NCBI GenBank assembly: GCA_023144005.1
Contig: JAGLGN010000022.1
Location: 1 to 64,000, forward strand
Direction of reading: 5' to 3'
From: a bacterium
Lineage (GTDB): Bacteria; AUK180
Length of the DNA stretch: 64,000 bases
The notes beneath the pieces were generated by a model. That model had not been told where the DNA came from. It saw only the letters and a program-made list of their open reading frames with translations, and made no database searches. The position numbers and the translations under genes were made by a program. Shown here one piece after another: positions 52,909 through 62,439 of this stretch; the stretch's first letter is position 1; every line of letters begins with the position of its first letter.

Positions 52909-53940
52909 GTGAACAAAAGAGATGGCCAATTCCTCAATGAAAGAGAAAAATTCGTATTACAGATATTGGTGAAGGAATATTGCAGGGTTAAGACCCCCGT
53001 CGGCTCGACATATCTGAAAAAACGGTTCAATCTCGATATTTCAAGCGCAACATTGAGAAATGTCTTCGCCGCCTTGGAGGAGAAGGGTTATCTCTTCAAA
53101 GCACACACTTCCGGCGGAAGGATACCCACTGACCTTGCGTTCAGATCCTATGTCGACCATCTCCTGCACTTAAATCAATTCATTCAGATCGAGCTCAGAA
53201 ATCTCAAGAGTGAGTTGGATGAAAGCATGGTCGATCTGGAGAATGTCATGGTATTTTCTTCAAAGATGATCTCTAAATTCACCAATGAGATGGCTTTTTC
53301 GCTCGGTGTTACGGTGGATACTCAAAAATTGAAAGGTGTCCATTTTAATCAGATCGCCCCGAATCAAATACTGGCCCTTATTTACCTTTCCAGCGGATTG
53401 GTACTGGATAAGATCTTTTTTATCTCGGACGCCGCGATCGACAGAAGGGTATTGAAGCTGGTAGAGGGCTTCATCAATGATGCCGCAAAGGGGAGAAATC
53501 TTGCGGAGATCGAAGAGGCGTTAAAAGAGCGCTTCAAAGAATTGAAGGGTGAATTAAAAAAATATGACAAGGTCGTAAAAGGACTGCTCGGTAAATTGGG
53601 GACTGTCATCACGGAGTTCCAGAGGATACATCTTGAACCCATCCCAGGCCATGAGGGCCAGCTTTCCGAGTTCAATACAGGTGATAGGATGAAAGAGCTG
53701 ATCCTGAAATTTTCCGCCTTGGATTCAACACGGATATTCATCGGTCAGGAATTGGGTGAGGAAGAGCTGAAGGAAATGACCATCATCACCTCGCCCTTTA
53801 AGATCAATGATGAAAGGACAGGGCTTTTCGGCATCGTCGGGCCGAAGGCGATGTATTATGACTTTAATATAGATTTTCTCAGAAAGTTCTCACAGATGGT
53901 ATCCGATGTCATCAGCGAGAAATTTAAAAGTTGGAGGTAA
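52909..53940 (+). CDS. hrcA: heat-inducible transcription repressor HrcA
   Basis: The 343-residue protein has the HrcA layout: an N-terminal winged helix (LNEREKFVLQILVKEY, TPVGSTYLKKRF, ISSATLRNVFAALEEKGYL, HTSGGRIPTDLAFRSYVDHLL), a GAF-like middle domain, and the closing GLFGIVGPKAMYYDFNIDFL. HrcA represses chaperone genes by binding CIRCE and is helped by GroEL. GTG 52909 lies 6 nt after TAAAAT, so the mRNA is probably leaderless. grpE follows at once; dnaK and dnaJ do not. Confidence 0.93.
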   Translation: MNKRDGQFLNEREKFVLQILVKEYCRVKTPVGSTYLKKRFNLDISSATLRNVFAALEEKGYLFKAHTSGGRIPTDLAFRSYVDHLLHLNQFIQIELRNLKSELDESMVDLENVMVFSSKMISKFTNEMAFSLGVTVDTQKLKGVHFNQIAPNQILALIYLSSGLVLDKIFFISDAAIDRRVLKLVEGFINDAAKGRNLAEIEEALKERFKELKGELKKYDKVVKGLLGKLGTVITEFQRIHLEPIPGHEGQLSEFNTGDRMKELILKFSALDSTRIFIGQELGEEELKEMTIITSPFKINDERTGLFGIVGPKAMYYDFNIDFLRKFSQMVSDVISEKFKSWR

Positions 53941-53942
53941 AG

Positions 53943-54518
53943 ATGTTAATGGACAATGAAACCAGGTACTTCTATAAAAAATTACGCAGTCTCAAAAAAG
54001 AGATAGCTTTCAATCATGAGATCCTGGAAAAGCTTCTTGTGGAAAAAGAGAAGAGCATGAAGGAAAATGAGTCCTTGAAAAGAGAGAACGAGAATTTCAA
54101 GAACGCCATTAAGAAAAACAAGGACACCTTGGATCAATTCAGCAAAGACAATGAAAAATTCCAAGAGCGTTCTCAGAAGGAGCTCAAGAATGCCTTGAAA
54201 AGAGAAAGCAAAAAATTCCTCATCGGCTTTATTGAGGTTTTAGGACATTTCGAATATGCGATGGCAAACATCAAGGACGAGAATACCCTGAAGGGTATTG
54301 AAATGGTCTATAATGAATTCATTAAAAAACTTGAAAATGAAGGGGTTCAGGTCATTAACGAGATAGGGGTTGACTTTGATCCGAATGTACATAACGCAAT
54401 AGGTGTGCGCGAGAAGAAGGGCTCTCATGATAAGGTTTTGGAGATTGCATTGAGGGGGTTTATTCTCGATGGTATTGTGATAAGGGCAGCGGATTGCTAT
54501 GTCTCTAAATCTAAATAA
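53943..54518 (+). CDS. grpE: nucleotide exchange factor GrpE
   Basis: The 191-residue protein has a long N-terminal coiled coil (about 10-85, rich in K and E), then the GrpE core with LIGFIEVLGHFEYAMAN, KGIEMVYNEFIKKLENEGV and the closing FDPNVHNAIGV and GFILDGIVIRAADCYVSK. It releases ADP from DnaK. ATG 53943 follows GGAGG, which lies in the end of hrcA; an upstream TTG at 53931 and an ATG at 53949 are alternatives. The 3' end overlaps the convergent minus-strand gene by 8 nt. Confidence 0.93.
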   Translation: MLMDNETRYFYKKLRSLKKEIAFNHEILEKLLVEKEKSMKENESLKRENENFKNAIKKNKDTLDQFSKDNEKFQERSQKELKNALKRESKKFLIGFIEVLGHFEYAMANIKDENTLKGIEMVYNEFIKKLENEGVQVINEIGVDFDPNVHNAIGVREKKGSHDKVLEIALRGFILDGIVIRAADCYVSKSK

Positions 54519-55533
54519 GATATCTGTATTTGACAAAGAAGGAAAGATTCCTTTTCAAGTCCAATTTAATAGTATTCTTGAACCCCAGAATAAAAAGATG
54601 TTTCTCACCTTTTTCTAAAAGGGAAAGGGAGATGAAGTACCTGTCATAGAATTCAGGACCCGCTACCAGAAAATAGTTCTTATAAAGTGGAATTTTTATT
54701 AGAAGCCGCTTGTTTTCCCTAGTGTCACTTAAGTAGAATTGAAAGAAAAATCTTTCGTAAACATCCATAGTAAATTCCATATCGGGAGAATGGCTTTCGC
54801 GAGTGCGATAATAGAAAAGAATTCCCAGATATTCTTGGATGCGTGTTCTGAAGACGGTCGTGAAAGAGATCTCTCTTTTTAAAAAGATGGAGTTCAAATA
54901 GGATTCAGGGTCGGAGAACTCCGAAACCTTTCCACCCATTACTCCGATCTCCATATGATCAAGTGGTTTCCAAGATCCGAAGAAAGAAAAGTTCCTTGTG
55001 AAATTTTCGGAACCGCTGATCTCATATCGAAGGACAAGGCCGAGCTTGTCGATCGAATATTTCACAAATATATTGTAAATATGTTTCAAGGAATAAAAGT
55101 CGATCGGGCCATTATCGGATATCTCATTCCAGGACGCTTCTATTCCCAGACTGGTATCGGTTAATAAAGGATAAGAAAAAGCCAGCACCACTGCCTTATT
55201 ATCAAGATCAGTATATTGTCCGTATCGTCCGCTCAAGAGGTTGATGTTAAGGAAAAAACTGCTTTTCCCGCTGCGGAAATAGGATTGTTTGAAAAAGATA
55301 AGGTCTGCCTGTGAAGGCAGAGTGACCGCATCATTATTGATGAGGTAATTTTCAGAGGAGAAATTGTTCTTGTTGCCGCGGCACATATACCTGCCGAAAA
55401 TATCGGCAAAGTACCCCGCATTGTCCTCGAATATTCCATTATTGATGAAATTCGGGGAAATAGCGCAACTATTTGTCCAGCTTAAAATGAGAAATAATAA
55501 TGTCAACAATGACTTGAAGTTCTTGTCTTTCAT
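54511..55533 (-). CDS. exported protein, probable outer-membrane beta-strand protein
   Basis: The 340-residue protein has an N-terminal signal peptide (about 1-24, KSLLTLLFLILSW core) and then alternating hydrophobic/polar strands with many aromatic residues, closing with the motif NLSFFVKYRYLI. That pattern suggests an outer-membrane beta-barrel, but no family is recognised. It is last in the recA-polA operon and overlaps the end of coaE by 65 nt, which is long; a later internal start would lose the signal peptide. Confidence 0.6.
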   Translation of the reverse strand: MKDKNFKSLLTLLFLILSWTNSCAISPNFINNGIFEDNAGYFADIFGRYMCRGNKNNFSSENYLINNDAVTLPSQADLIFFKQSYFRSGKSSFFLNINLLSGRYGQYTDLDNKAVVLAFSYPLLTDTSLGIEASWNEISDNGPIDFYSLKHIYNIFVKYSIDKLGLVLRYEISGSENFTRNFSFFGSWKPLDHMEIGVMGGKVSEFSDPESYLNSIFLKREISFTTVFRTRIQEYLGILFYYRTRESHSPDMEFTMDVYERFFFQFYLSDTRENKRLLIKIPLYKNYFLVAGPEFYDRYFISLSLLEKGEKHLFILGFKNTIKLDLKRNLSFFVKYRYLI

Positions 55534-56023
55534 CGTTATTAATGATAAGATCGGCCTTAATTTTTCTAAATTCCCTCTTCTGTTCTTTCAACAAAGCTCG
55601 AGCTGTTCTCTTGGTAAAGTCCATTTCCGTGATCCTTCTTTTCACGATCTTCATGGGTGCTTTGACAAGAATCACTTTATCAATATTATCCATAATATTC
55701 AATGTCAGGGGTATTGGCGCATCAACGATGCAGCTGGGGTTTTTCAGTAGAAATTTATCAATAGCGCTCTTTATTGCAGGATGCATAATGGAATTTGTTC
55801 CTTTTCTCAATTGGCTTTTCCACATCCCGCTTCTCATAATTACTTCCAGATCCGTATCCCCGCATTGAAAGAGGTTTTTCAATTGAGTTCTGATATCCGC
55901 ATCCCTTCTAAGCTCTGCTGCAATACTATCTGCCTTGAGAAGGGGATAACGAATCGTTTCAGAAAGCATGTAAGCGACAGTGCTTTTTCCGCTTGCCATG
56001 ATCCCCGAGATCAGCAGTCTCAT
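55469..56023 (-). CDS. coaE: dephospho-CoA kinase
   Basis: The 184-residue protein has the P-loop GIMASGKST (residues 7-15), LLKADSIAAELRRD, the MHPAIKSAI motif with the conserved His-Pro, and IVDAPIPLTLNI. These are the CoaE landmarks; the enzyme phosphorylates dephospho-CoA, the last step to coenzyme A. It is a little shorter than the usual 200 residues. Its ATG shares one base with the polA stop codon (TGATG), showing translational coupling. Confidence 0.85.
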   Translation of the reverse strand: MRLLISGIMASGKSTVAYMLSETIRYPLLKADSIAAELRRDADIRTQLKNLFQCGDTDLEVIMRSGMWKSQLRKGTNSIMHPAIKSAIDKFLLKNPSCIVDAPIPLTLNIMDNIDKVILVKAPMKIVKRRITEMDFTKRTARALLKEQKREFRKIKADLIINNDERQELQVIVDIIISHFKLDK

Positions 56024-58557
56024 CAGTGGATCTCCAAGAGGTCACTGCCGAAAGCATGATCGACCTTGAGAGGAACAGAGAAATCAACAATGCCTTCCAT
56101 GAGCTCCGCGATCGCCGGAGCTTGCTGCTTGATCACTTCTTCCGGCCCTTCAAAAACAAGTTCATCGTGGATCTGAAGAAGCATTCTGATCTCCGGATGC
56201 ATTCCTTCAGCGATCTTGATCATCGCAAGCTTAACGATCTCGCTTGCGGTTCCCTGTATAGGAGCATTTATAGCAACCCTTACTCCGGAGGCATGTACAT
56301 TGTGCTCGCTGGACAAGAGCTCCGGGACATAGCGTTTGCGATGAAAAAAGGTCTCAACATGCCCAGTTTTTTCTCCCTCAGCTATCAAGTGGTCCTGGAA
56401 TTCTTTGACACCCACATATTCTCTGTAATATGAATCAATGAAATCGACAGCTTCTTTAATGGAAATACCTATCGTTTGAGACAGATGATAAGGTCCCATT
56501 CCATACATGATACCGAAATTAATGGTTTTTCCGATAGCCCTTTCCTTCTGACCAATACGATCGAGAGGGAGAGACAGTATCTTCGCCGCAGTGATAATAT
56601 GAATATCCTTATCAAGTTTAAATGCCTCAACAAGTGCGTCATCCTGTGTCAGGTGAGCAAGTATCCGCAGTTCTATTTGGCTGTAATCAAGTGAAAGGAG
56701 AAGATCGCCTTCTCTGGAGGGGACAAATAACGAACGCATTATTGAACCTGTCTCTGTCTTGATAGGCAGGTTCTGAAGATTGGGATTTTCTGAGGACAGC
56801 CTTCCGGTAGAGGTCGCTCCCTGTAAATAAGTGGTATGTATTTTCCCGGTTTCTGCAGTGATGTGTTTTACGAATCCTTCAAGATAAGTGCTGAGTATCT
56901 TTTTTACCTCTCGGTATTTAAGTACTTTCTCCAATAGTTGTATGGTGCTCTTCTCCGTGGCTTCGTTCATCAGTGCTTTCAATGTCGCTGAATTGGTAGA
57001 CGCTCCGGTCTTGGTTTTTTTAAGTATGGGCAGGCCGAGCTTATTGAAGAGGATCGAACTCAGTTGTTTTGGTGAATCCACATTGAACTGCTCCCCTGAT
57101 ATTTCAATAATGTCGCGCTCCAGTGTATTCGTGATCTTGCGGTATTGCCCTTTTACCTCATTAAACTTTTTTCTGTCAATAGATATGCCGTTCAATTCCA
57201 TCGCTGCCAGAACGGGGATTAACGGGAATTCTATGGGGATCAGAACATCCTCCATAACCTGGGTGAATGAAGAGAATTTTCTCTGCAGCTCATACATCGC
57301 CAAGAGGTGATGAAGATGGCCGGCGTTTTCCAAGAGTTCACCTCCTTCGCCGGGATCATTCTCAAAAGAGATATGTTCGGACAGCGGGAAGTCTTCCGTC
57401 ATGTCATGAAAGGAGGTCACTTTTTTTCCGCCCTTCAGAACATGATGGGCAATTGCCGCATCATAATAGTTCTTAGCGAGTGTATAATTTCTTTTCATAA
57501 GGATCTTGAAGTCATCCTTGATATTATATGAGATATATAGGTATGCTGGATCAAACGCAGCATCTTCCAAGGGCAGGACGGTGAATTCCTTGTTTGATGA
57601 AACGAGAAGTATATTTCCGTCAATTATCTTGAATGCGGTTTTTTCGGTATGCCGAAAAACCGCGCTTTGAACATAAGTAAGTGTAGTCTTGGATGTTTTC
57701 AGGTCAAGTTCGGATATGAAGGAGTGAAATTCCAATTCCCGGAACTTCTCGATCAATGCGGAATTCTGAGGGCTTCCGATAATATATTCTTCCGGCTGCG
57801 TTGAGATATCCAGATCTGTTCTGATTCTGACAAGTTCTTCGGTCAATTCCCTATGGGATGAGAATTCTTTTAGGCTTTTTTGCTGGCCGGGGGTTAACTC
57901 TTCCTTATGAAGAATTATTTCTTCAAGGTTACTGTAACGGTCAAGCAGTTTTACCGCTGTTTTTGGGCCTATGCCTGGAGCTCCGGGAATATTATCGGAA
58001 GAATCTCCCACTAAAGAAAGGTAGTCCCTCATTTGCGCTGGAAATACGCCGAACTTATCAAAAGTTCCCTGTTCATCATATTCCATATCTTTCCTGGGGT
58101 CATAAATGCTCACATTGCTGTTTATCAATTGAAAGAGGTCCTTATCCCCGGTGATTATAACGATATTGTCAACAAGGCCTCTCATCTGCTCGGATATGGA
58201 GCCTATGACATCGTCGGCCTCAAAGCCCTCTATTCTTTTAGAGGGAATGCCGAAAAGTTCTATCATCTCTTCTATCACGGGGAATTGTTTGATCAAGTCC
58301 TCTGGTGTTTTCGCTCTGTTCGCCTTATATGTCTCGGTCAATTCCTTCCTGAAAGTGGGTCCTATACTGTCATATACCGCGCACATCATCTTTACATTGA
58401 AGTCTTTTCTCATCTTTGCCAGTGATTTGATTACCCCGTATACGGCATTGGTCTGAAATCCGGAACTGTTTACAAATGGCGGTAACGCGTAATAAGATCT
58501 GAAGATAATGGAGTATGTATCGATTAAGAAAAGAGTATTCGGCCCGCTCTCTACCAT
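56023..58557 (-). CDS. polA: DNA polymerase I
   Basis: The 844-residue protein has a 5'-3' exonuclease domain (about 1-290, with FLIDTYSIIFRSYYALP, GFEADDVIGS, VGDSSDNIPGAPGIGPKTA), a degenerate 3'-5' exonuclease domain without the usual D-x-E (about 305-450), and the polymerase domain. Polymerase motifs A (LLSLDYSQIELRILAHL), B (RAIGKTINFGIMYGMG) and C (QIHDELVFE) are intact. It should lack proofreading, as in several other bacteria. It fills gaps and removes RNA primers. Its start overlaps the preceding gene by 7 nt. Confidence 0.95.
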   Translation of the reverse strand: MVESGPNTLFLIDTYSIIFRSYYALPPFVNSSGFQTNAVYGVIKSLAKMRKDFNVKMMCAVYDSIGPTFRKELTETYKANRAKTPEDLIKQFPVIEEMIELFGIPSKRIEGFEADDVIGSISEQMRGLVDNIVIITGDKDLFQLINSNVSIYDPRKDMEYDEQGTFDKFGVFPAQMRDYLSLVGDSSDNIPGAPGIGPKTAVKLLDRYSNLEEIILHKEELTPGQQKSLKEFSSHRELTEELVRIRTDLDISTQPEEYIIGSPQNSALIEKFRELEFHSFISELDLKTSKTTLTYVQSAVFRHTEKTAFKIIDGNILLVSSNKEFTVLPLEDAAFDPAYLYISYNIKDDFKILMKRNYTLAKNYYDAAIAHHVLKGGKKVTSFHDMTEDFPLSEHISFENDPGEGGELLENAGHLHHLLAMYELQRKFSSFTQVMEDVLIPIEFPLIPVLAAMELNGISIDRKKFNEVKGQYRKITNTLERDIIEISGEQFNVDSPKQLSSILFNKLGLPILKKTKTGASTNSATLKALMNEATEKSTIQLLEKVLKYREVKKILSTYLEGFVKHITAETGKIHTTYLQGATSTGRLSSENPNLQNLPIKTETGSIMRSLFVPSREGDLLLSLDYSQIELRILAHLTQDDALVEAFKLDKDIHIITAAKILSLPLDRIGQKERAIGKTINFGIMYGMGPYHLSQTIGISIKEAVDFIDSYYREYVGVKEFQDHLIAEGEKTGHVETFFHRKRYVPELLSSEHNVHASGVRVAINAPIQGTASEIVKLAMIKIAEGMHPEIRMLLQIHDELVFEGPEEVIKQQAPAIAELMEGIVDFSVPLKVDHAFGSDLLEIH

Positions 58558-59162
58558 TTTATGAACAGGTCTTCGGTGCCTCTTTTTAATTCTGCACTAT
58601 AGGTTAGAGTGGTTTTAAATCCTTTTATCCTGCTGATCATATCGTAATTTGATGAGAACTCGCGGAGCTTCGAATCAAGAAAAATATTTACCGTAATGGG
58701 CGTATCCTTGATGACGAAGGTCCCGAGGCTTTTTACGGGAAGGATGACCTCTCCTAAAACCAATTGATATTCATAAATGACCTGTATGCTTGCTCTCTCG
58801 CCTTTCTGCGGCACATAGCCGCTCCAGGTGATAAAGCCGTTTTCATGTACCGGTTTGCCGGATCGAAGAGGGTATTGTACCGAGAAGCTCTTCAGGACCG
58901 CATCCTTTGGAAGATGAAGAGGGAAAGAGAAACTGCGCTTATTACCACTACCCCTTGACTCAAAACCCACGCTTGCCCTTACCCGGATGGTAGTTGATCT
59001 TGTTTCTACTCTGTAATTAAGATCGGAAAGTTTTAAAAAAAGCGGTGACCGCTGTAAGTTCTGCATAAGAGCGAAAAGTACAGCAAAGGTCGCCATACTG
59101 AGAAATATTACAACATATGTTAATATTCTTTTTCTGAAATTTAAGAATTTCTTCTCTACCAT
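58551..59162 (-). CDS. membrane-anchored protein of unknown function
   Basis: The 203-residue protein has a basic N-terminus and one membrane helix (about 13-34), followed by an extracytoplasmic beta-rich part with no recognised motif. It starts at the base after the recA stop codon and overlaps polA by 7 nt, so it is translated within the recA-polA operon. No function can be given. Confidence 0.65.
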   Translation of the reverse strand: MVEKKFLNFRKRILTYVVIFLSMATFAVLFALMQNLQRSPLFLKLSDLNYRVETRSTTIRVRASVGFESRGSGNKRSFSFPLHLPKDAVLKSFSVQYPLRSGKPVHENGFITWSGYVPQKGERASIQVIYEYQLVLGEVILPVKSLGTFVIKDTPITVNIFLDSKLREFSSNYDMISRIKGFKTTLTYSAELKRGTEDLFIKW

Positions 59163-60194
59163 TTATTCTTCGGAGGGCTTTCCGGCGGTCGCCAATCCTA
59201 ACTTGTCCCGGAGCTGTTTCTCTATGTCTCCGGCCATCTTGTCATTGTCTTTTAAGAATTCTATCACATTTGACCGTCCCTGGCCGACCCTTTGATCCGC
59301 GTATGAGAACCATGAACCTGCTTTTTCAATGATGCCGTTCTCAACTCCGAGATCAAGGAATTCACCGTATCTAGATATGCCTTCTCCGAACATGATATCA
59401 AATTCCGCCTTTCGGAAAGGAGTGGCTACCTTGTTCTTCACGACCTTGGCCCTTACCCTGATACCCTGATCCGCCTCCGCTGCCTTGATGGTGCTTATCC
59501 TTCTTATGTCGATCCTGACCGATGCATAGAATTTTAGAGCAAAGCCACCGGTGGTTGTTTCGGGATTACCGAACATTACGCCGATCTTATGTCTTAATTG
59601 ATTGATGAAGATTACCGAACACCCCGATTTACTTACTACTGATGCTAATTTCCTCATGGCTTGCGACATCAGTCGTGCCTGAAGTCCGACATGAGAATCT
59701 CCCATATCCCCGTCGATCTCTGATTTCGGCACTAATGCCGCCACCGAGTCAATAACAACAATATCCACGGCACCGGATCGTACCAGGGTTTCCGTGATGT
59801 CGAGAGCCTGTTCGCCGAAGTCCGGCTGGCTGATAATCAGTTCCTCGGTATCCACGCCTATCTTCTTGGCATATTCCGGATCAAGGGCATGTTCGGCATC
59901 TATGAACGCCGCAATGCCTCCCAGCTTTTGAGCTTCCGCGATCACATGAAGCGCCAGCGTGGTCTTTCCGCCGGATTCCATACCGTATATTTCTGTGATC
60001 CTTCCTTTGGGAATTCCGCCTACGCCCAGCGCGGCATCCAATGTCAGTGATCCCGTGGGTATGGCATCAATTCTTAAATGCTTCGCGTCCCCCAATTTCA
60101 TTATCGCGCCTTTACCGTGATTTTTCTCGATTTGCGAAACCGCGATATCCAGTGCTTTTTTCCTATTTTCCAATTCTTTATTATCCTTTGTCAT
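59163..60194 (-). CDS. recA: recombinase RecA
   Basis: The 343-residue protein matches RecA throughout: Walker [10 protein letters not shown] (71-79), [15 protein letters not shown], Walker [11 protein letters not shown] (D149), and loop L2 with [13 protein letters not shown]. RecA polymerises on single-stranded DNA for strand exchange and SOS signalling. Two variations stand out: Walker A reads GMESGGK instead of the usual GPESSGK, and phenylalanine (F218) replaces the asparagine after TTTGG. It lies inside an operon 9 nt after a DUF4388 gene. No SOS box was seen nearby. Confidence 0.97.
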   Translation of the reverse strand: MTKDNKELENRKKALDIAVSQIEKNHGKGAIMKLGDAKHLRIDAIPTGSLTLDAALGVGGIPKGRITEIYGMESGGKTTLALHVIAEAQKLGGIAAFIDAEHALDPEYAKKIGVDTEELIISQPDFGEQALDITETLVRSGAVDIVVIDSVAALVPKSEIDGDMGDSHVGLQARLMSQAMRKLASVVSKSGCSVIFINQLRHKIGVMFGNPETTTGGFALKFYASVRIDIRRISTIKAAEADQGIRVRAKVVKNKVATPFRKAEFDIMFGEGISRYGEFLDLGVENGIIEKAGSWFSYADQRVGQGRSNVIEFLKDNDKMAGDIEKQLRDKLGLATAGKPSEE

Positions 60195-60203
60195 GAGACA
60201 CTC

Positions 60204-61466
60204 CTATAATTTACTTTTAATGGCTACGAGCAATTTCTTGATCTTCTCATTTTCAGGATTCAATTCGAATGATTTGGAAAAGATATCGTATGCCTGTTTC
60301 ATATTGCTTAATTTGAAATATGCATTCCCCAATAAAAGATAATAGGTGGAATGCCTGATCTCTCCAAGCTCTGTCAATGTCTTTACCACGCCTTTGAAAT
60401 CTCCCTTTTTTGCCTGTTGAGTGGCAAGTAGAAGCGCTTCTCTGGGACTGGCTTTCTTGGGTTTTCCGCTTTGTTCTTTCTCCTGAATGACCTTCTCCGC
60501 TTCGCTCTTGATGAATTTGAGGATATCTTTAGAATAAGAAGTGAATCGTGAGAATCTCAAGGCGCTCTTAAAATGTTTGATCAATGAAGGTGATAATTCG
60601 GTATAATCGGAACATAACTTCAAGAGCGCAATGATATTCTCATCGGTGGGAACCAATGAAAATGCTCTTTCCGCTTCCTTGAGGGCATCCTCATAATTTT
60701 CTCTTTCCACATAGAAACCAGCCAGATCAATGTGTTCGGATACGATGCCGAACGATTCCTCGGACATGACCTCAATGATTTTGGATTGATGAAATCCATA
60801 GACGATCTTGTAGAGGTCAAATTCCTCCAATTGCGAGCTTTCCGCAAGACGATAGATATTTGAAACGTTCTTGATCTCAGCCAAAAGCTTTTTCTCTGTG
60901 TCGTTCAGCTCTAATTGTATCAGTTTTTCCGTTCCGGTCGCGGTTACAAAAAAACGGGTTTTATCAGAGGTGAATATTTTTTTTATAACATCGATCTCGT
61001 CAATCCTTCTGGAGCCCTCCATGATAAGATTGGAAAAAGATGCTTCAAGAAGAGCCATTGGAGATTCGGGTTTCTTGTCGGGGATAAACTCAAAATTTCC
61101 ATCGGTCCACTTGAAAAAAGCATACATGGTCTCAAGCATAAAATTCTTTGTCGCCGAGGCCAATTTGTCTTTTGGGATCAATCCACCTTCATCGAGGAGA
61201 GAAACGAGGTCTTTGCCTTTTTCCTCAGCCGATGCCATGACCGTCTTCAATTTTGAAGCATCGATCAACTTCCTTTCATTGTTGACCCTTTCTACGGAAA
61301 CTTTATTATTATCAGAATATCCGTAGATTATGATGCCCTTGTCAAAGAAGATATACCCGGTGTCATTCCCCCGGGATAATTCCAGACATCCGGACTTTTC
61401 CCCCAAGCCGATGAGTTGGACTATGTCCGCAAGATGAATGGAAGTCAGACTACCCTTTAAGCTCAT
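60204..61466 (-). CDS. DUF4388 (PATAN) and TPR protein
   Basis: The 420-residue protein begins MSLKGSLTSIHLADIVQLIG, the DUF4388 start, with the GCLELSRGNDTGYIFFDKG strand pair and the closing NFMLETMYAFFKWTDGNFEF at about residues 105-126. Repeats of about 34 residues with TPR character occupy the last third (YVERENYEDALKEAERAFSL; LLGNAYFKLSNMKQAYDIFS). Proteins of this kind are thought to serve as regulatory adaptors, often near two-component systems in deep-branching diderms. ATGA overlap with the SPOR gene; recA follows after 9 nt. Confidence 0.75.
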   Translation of the reverse strand: MSLKGSLTSIHLADIVQLIGLGEKSGCLELSRGNDTGYIFFDKGIIIYGYSDNNKVSVERVNNERKLIDASKLKTVMASAEEKGKDLVSLLDEGGLIPKDKLASATKNFMLETMYAFFKWTDGNFEFIPDKKPESPMALLEASFSNLIMEGSRRIDEIDVIKKIFTSDKTRFFVTATGTEKLIQLELNDTEKKLLAEIKNVSNIYRLAESSQLEEFDLYKIVYGFHQSKIIEVMSEESFGIVSEHIDLAGFYVERENYEDALKEAERAFSLVPTDENIIALLKLCSDYTELSPSLIKHFKSALRFSRFTSYSKDILKFIKSEAEKVIQEKEQSGKPKKASPREALLLATQQAKKGDFKGVVKTLTELGEIRHSTYYLLLGNAYFKLSNMKQAYDIFSKSFELNPENEKIKKLLVAIKSKL

Positions 61467-62434
61467 GAGCCCTCCTCGCTATGTTTGTAGACCTTATAAG
61501 TAAGGATCTGCTTGATATTCAAGATCGCCGCCTGCTCCCAATCCGATCCCGGAAACTCAATGCTGACCCTCTTGAAAATATTCAAGGCCTTATCGTAATC
61601 CTGAACAAAAATGTAAACCATAAAGCCTTTTTCGTATAATAGCGCCGCCTTCTCTTTCCTCGGAGCATAGTCGATCGCTTTGTCGATATATGTAATAGCG
61701 CGTGTGTTGTCCTTCAATTCGAGATAGCAATGCGAGACCATATAATAGGTTTTGTAGAGATTATCGCTATCAAAGAATTCCTCGGCTAATTTCAGATATC
61801 TGGGGATCATTTTTTTGATCTTTTCGAGATCTCTTTCCTGAACGGCTTTGATCCAAATATTATTTACTATCTCGATTTTAAAATCTAAGGTTTCGTTTAA
61901 AACCTCTTTCTCGGTCTTAGCTTTTCTTTCTTTTTCCTTTCGCTTTTCTTCCGCTCTTTTTCGGGCCTTTTGCTTATTGCTCTCGCTCTTGGCCTTGTCC
62001 GTCTTTTCTTCTTGTTTTTCCGCGAGATCCGCCTTTTTACTTTTTGCGGTGATCACTTCCTTTGGCGTTTCCCTTACCTCCGCTTTTACCGATGCGGCAT
62101 TTTCTGTTTTCGCAACCGTGTAAGCAAAGTCGGGCGGGCCATGATATAAGGTCAAGAATGAAGCGATATCCTTCTTTTTCAATATTTCAATGTATTGCAT
62201 CGCGTCCTTTTTCTCGGAGAATCTTCCATAACGGACCCTGTACCAAACGCCCTTTTCTCCCAAGTCTGTACGGACCATATGGACCGCATCCCGGTCCAAT
62301 AATTTTGAGAGGGAATTCATCCTGGATTTTGCGCGTGCTTCGGTCTTGAACGAATCGGTCTGTAGAGAATAATCCGAATGTATCTGCAATAAAATACCAC
62401 TGAATAAAAGGCAGAATAATATTATTTTTTTCAC
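61463..62434 (-). CDS. SPOR-domain and TPR exported protein
   Basis: The 323-residue protein starts at GTG (MKKIILFCLLFSGILL), a signal peptide. A SPOR domain follows (about 22-95: YSLQTDSFKTEARA, VWYRVRYGRFSEKKDAMQYI), which binds septal peptidoglycan in known cases. Residues 115-180 are a K/E/A-rich, low-complexity, probably coiled-coil linker, and the last 140 form TPR-like helices. It begins the seven-gene operon leading to recA and polA. GTG lies 5 nt after TATAAT, so the operon mRNA is probably leaderless. Confidence 0.78.
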   Translation of the reverse strand: MKKIILFCLLFSGILLQIHSDYSLQTDSFKTEARAKSRMNSLSKLLDRDAVHMVRTDLGEKGVWYRVRYGRFSEKKDAMQYIEILKKKDIASFLTLYHGPPDFAYTVAKTENAASVKAEVRETPKEVITAKSKKADLAEKQEEKTDKAKSESNKQKARKRAEEKRKEKERKAKTEKEVLNETLDFKIEIVNNIWIKAVQERDLEKIKKMIPRYLKLAEEFFDSDNLYKTYYMVSHCYLELKDNTRAITYIDKAIDYAPRKEKAALLYEKGFMVYIFVQDYDKALNIFKRVSIEFPGSDWEQAAILNIKQILTYKVYKHSEEGS

Positions 62435-62439
62435 TGTTG

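Noticed and set aside
56888-57310. Plus-strand open frames inside polA
   Set aside because: They are antisense to conserved polymerase sequence.
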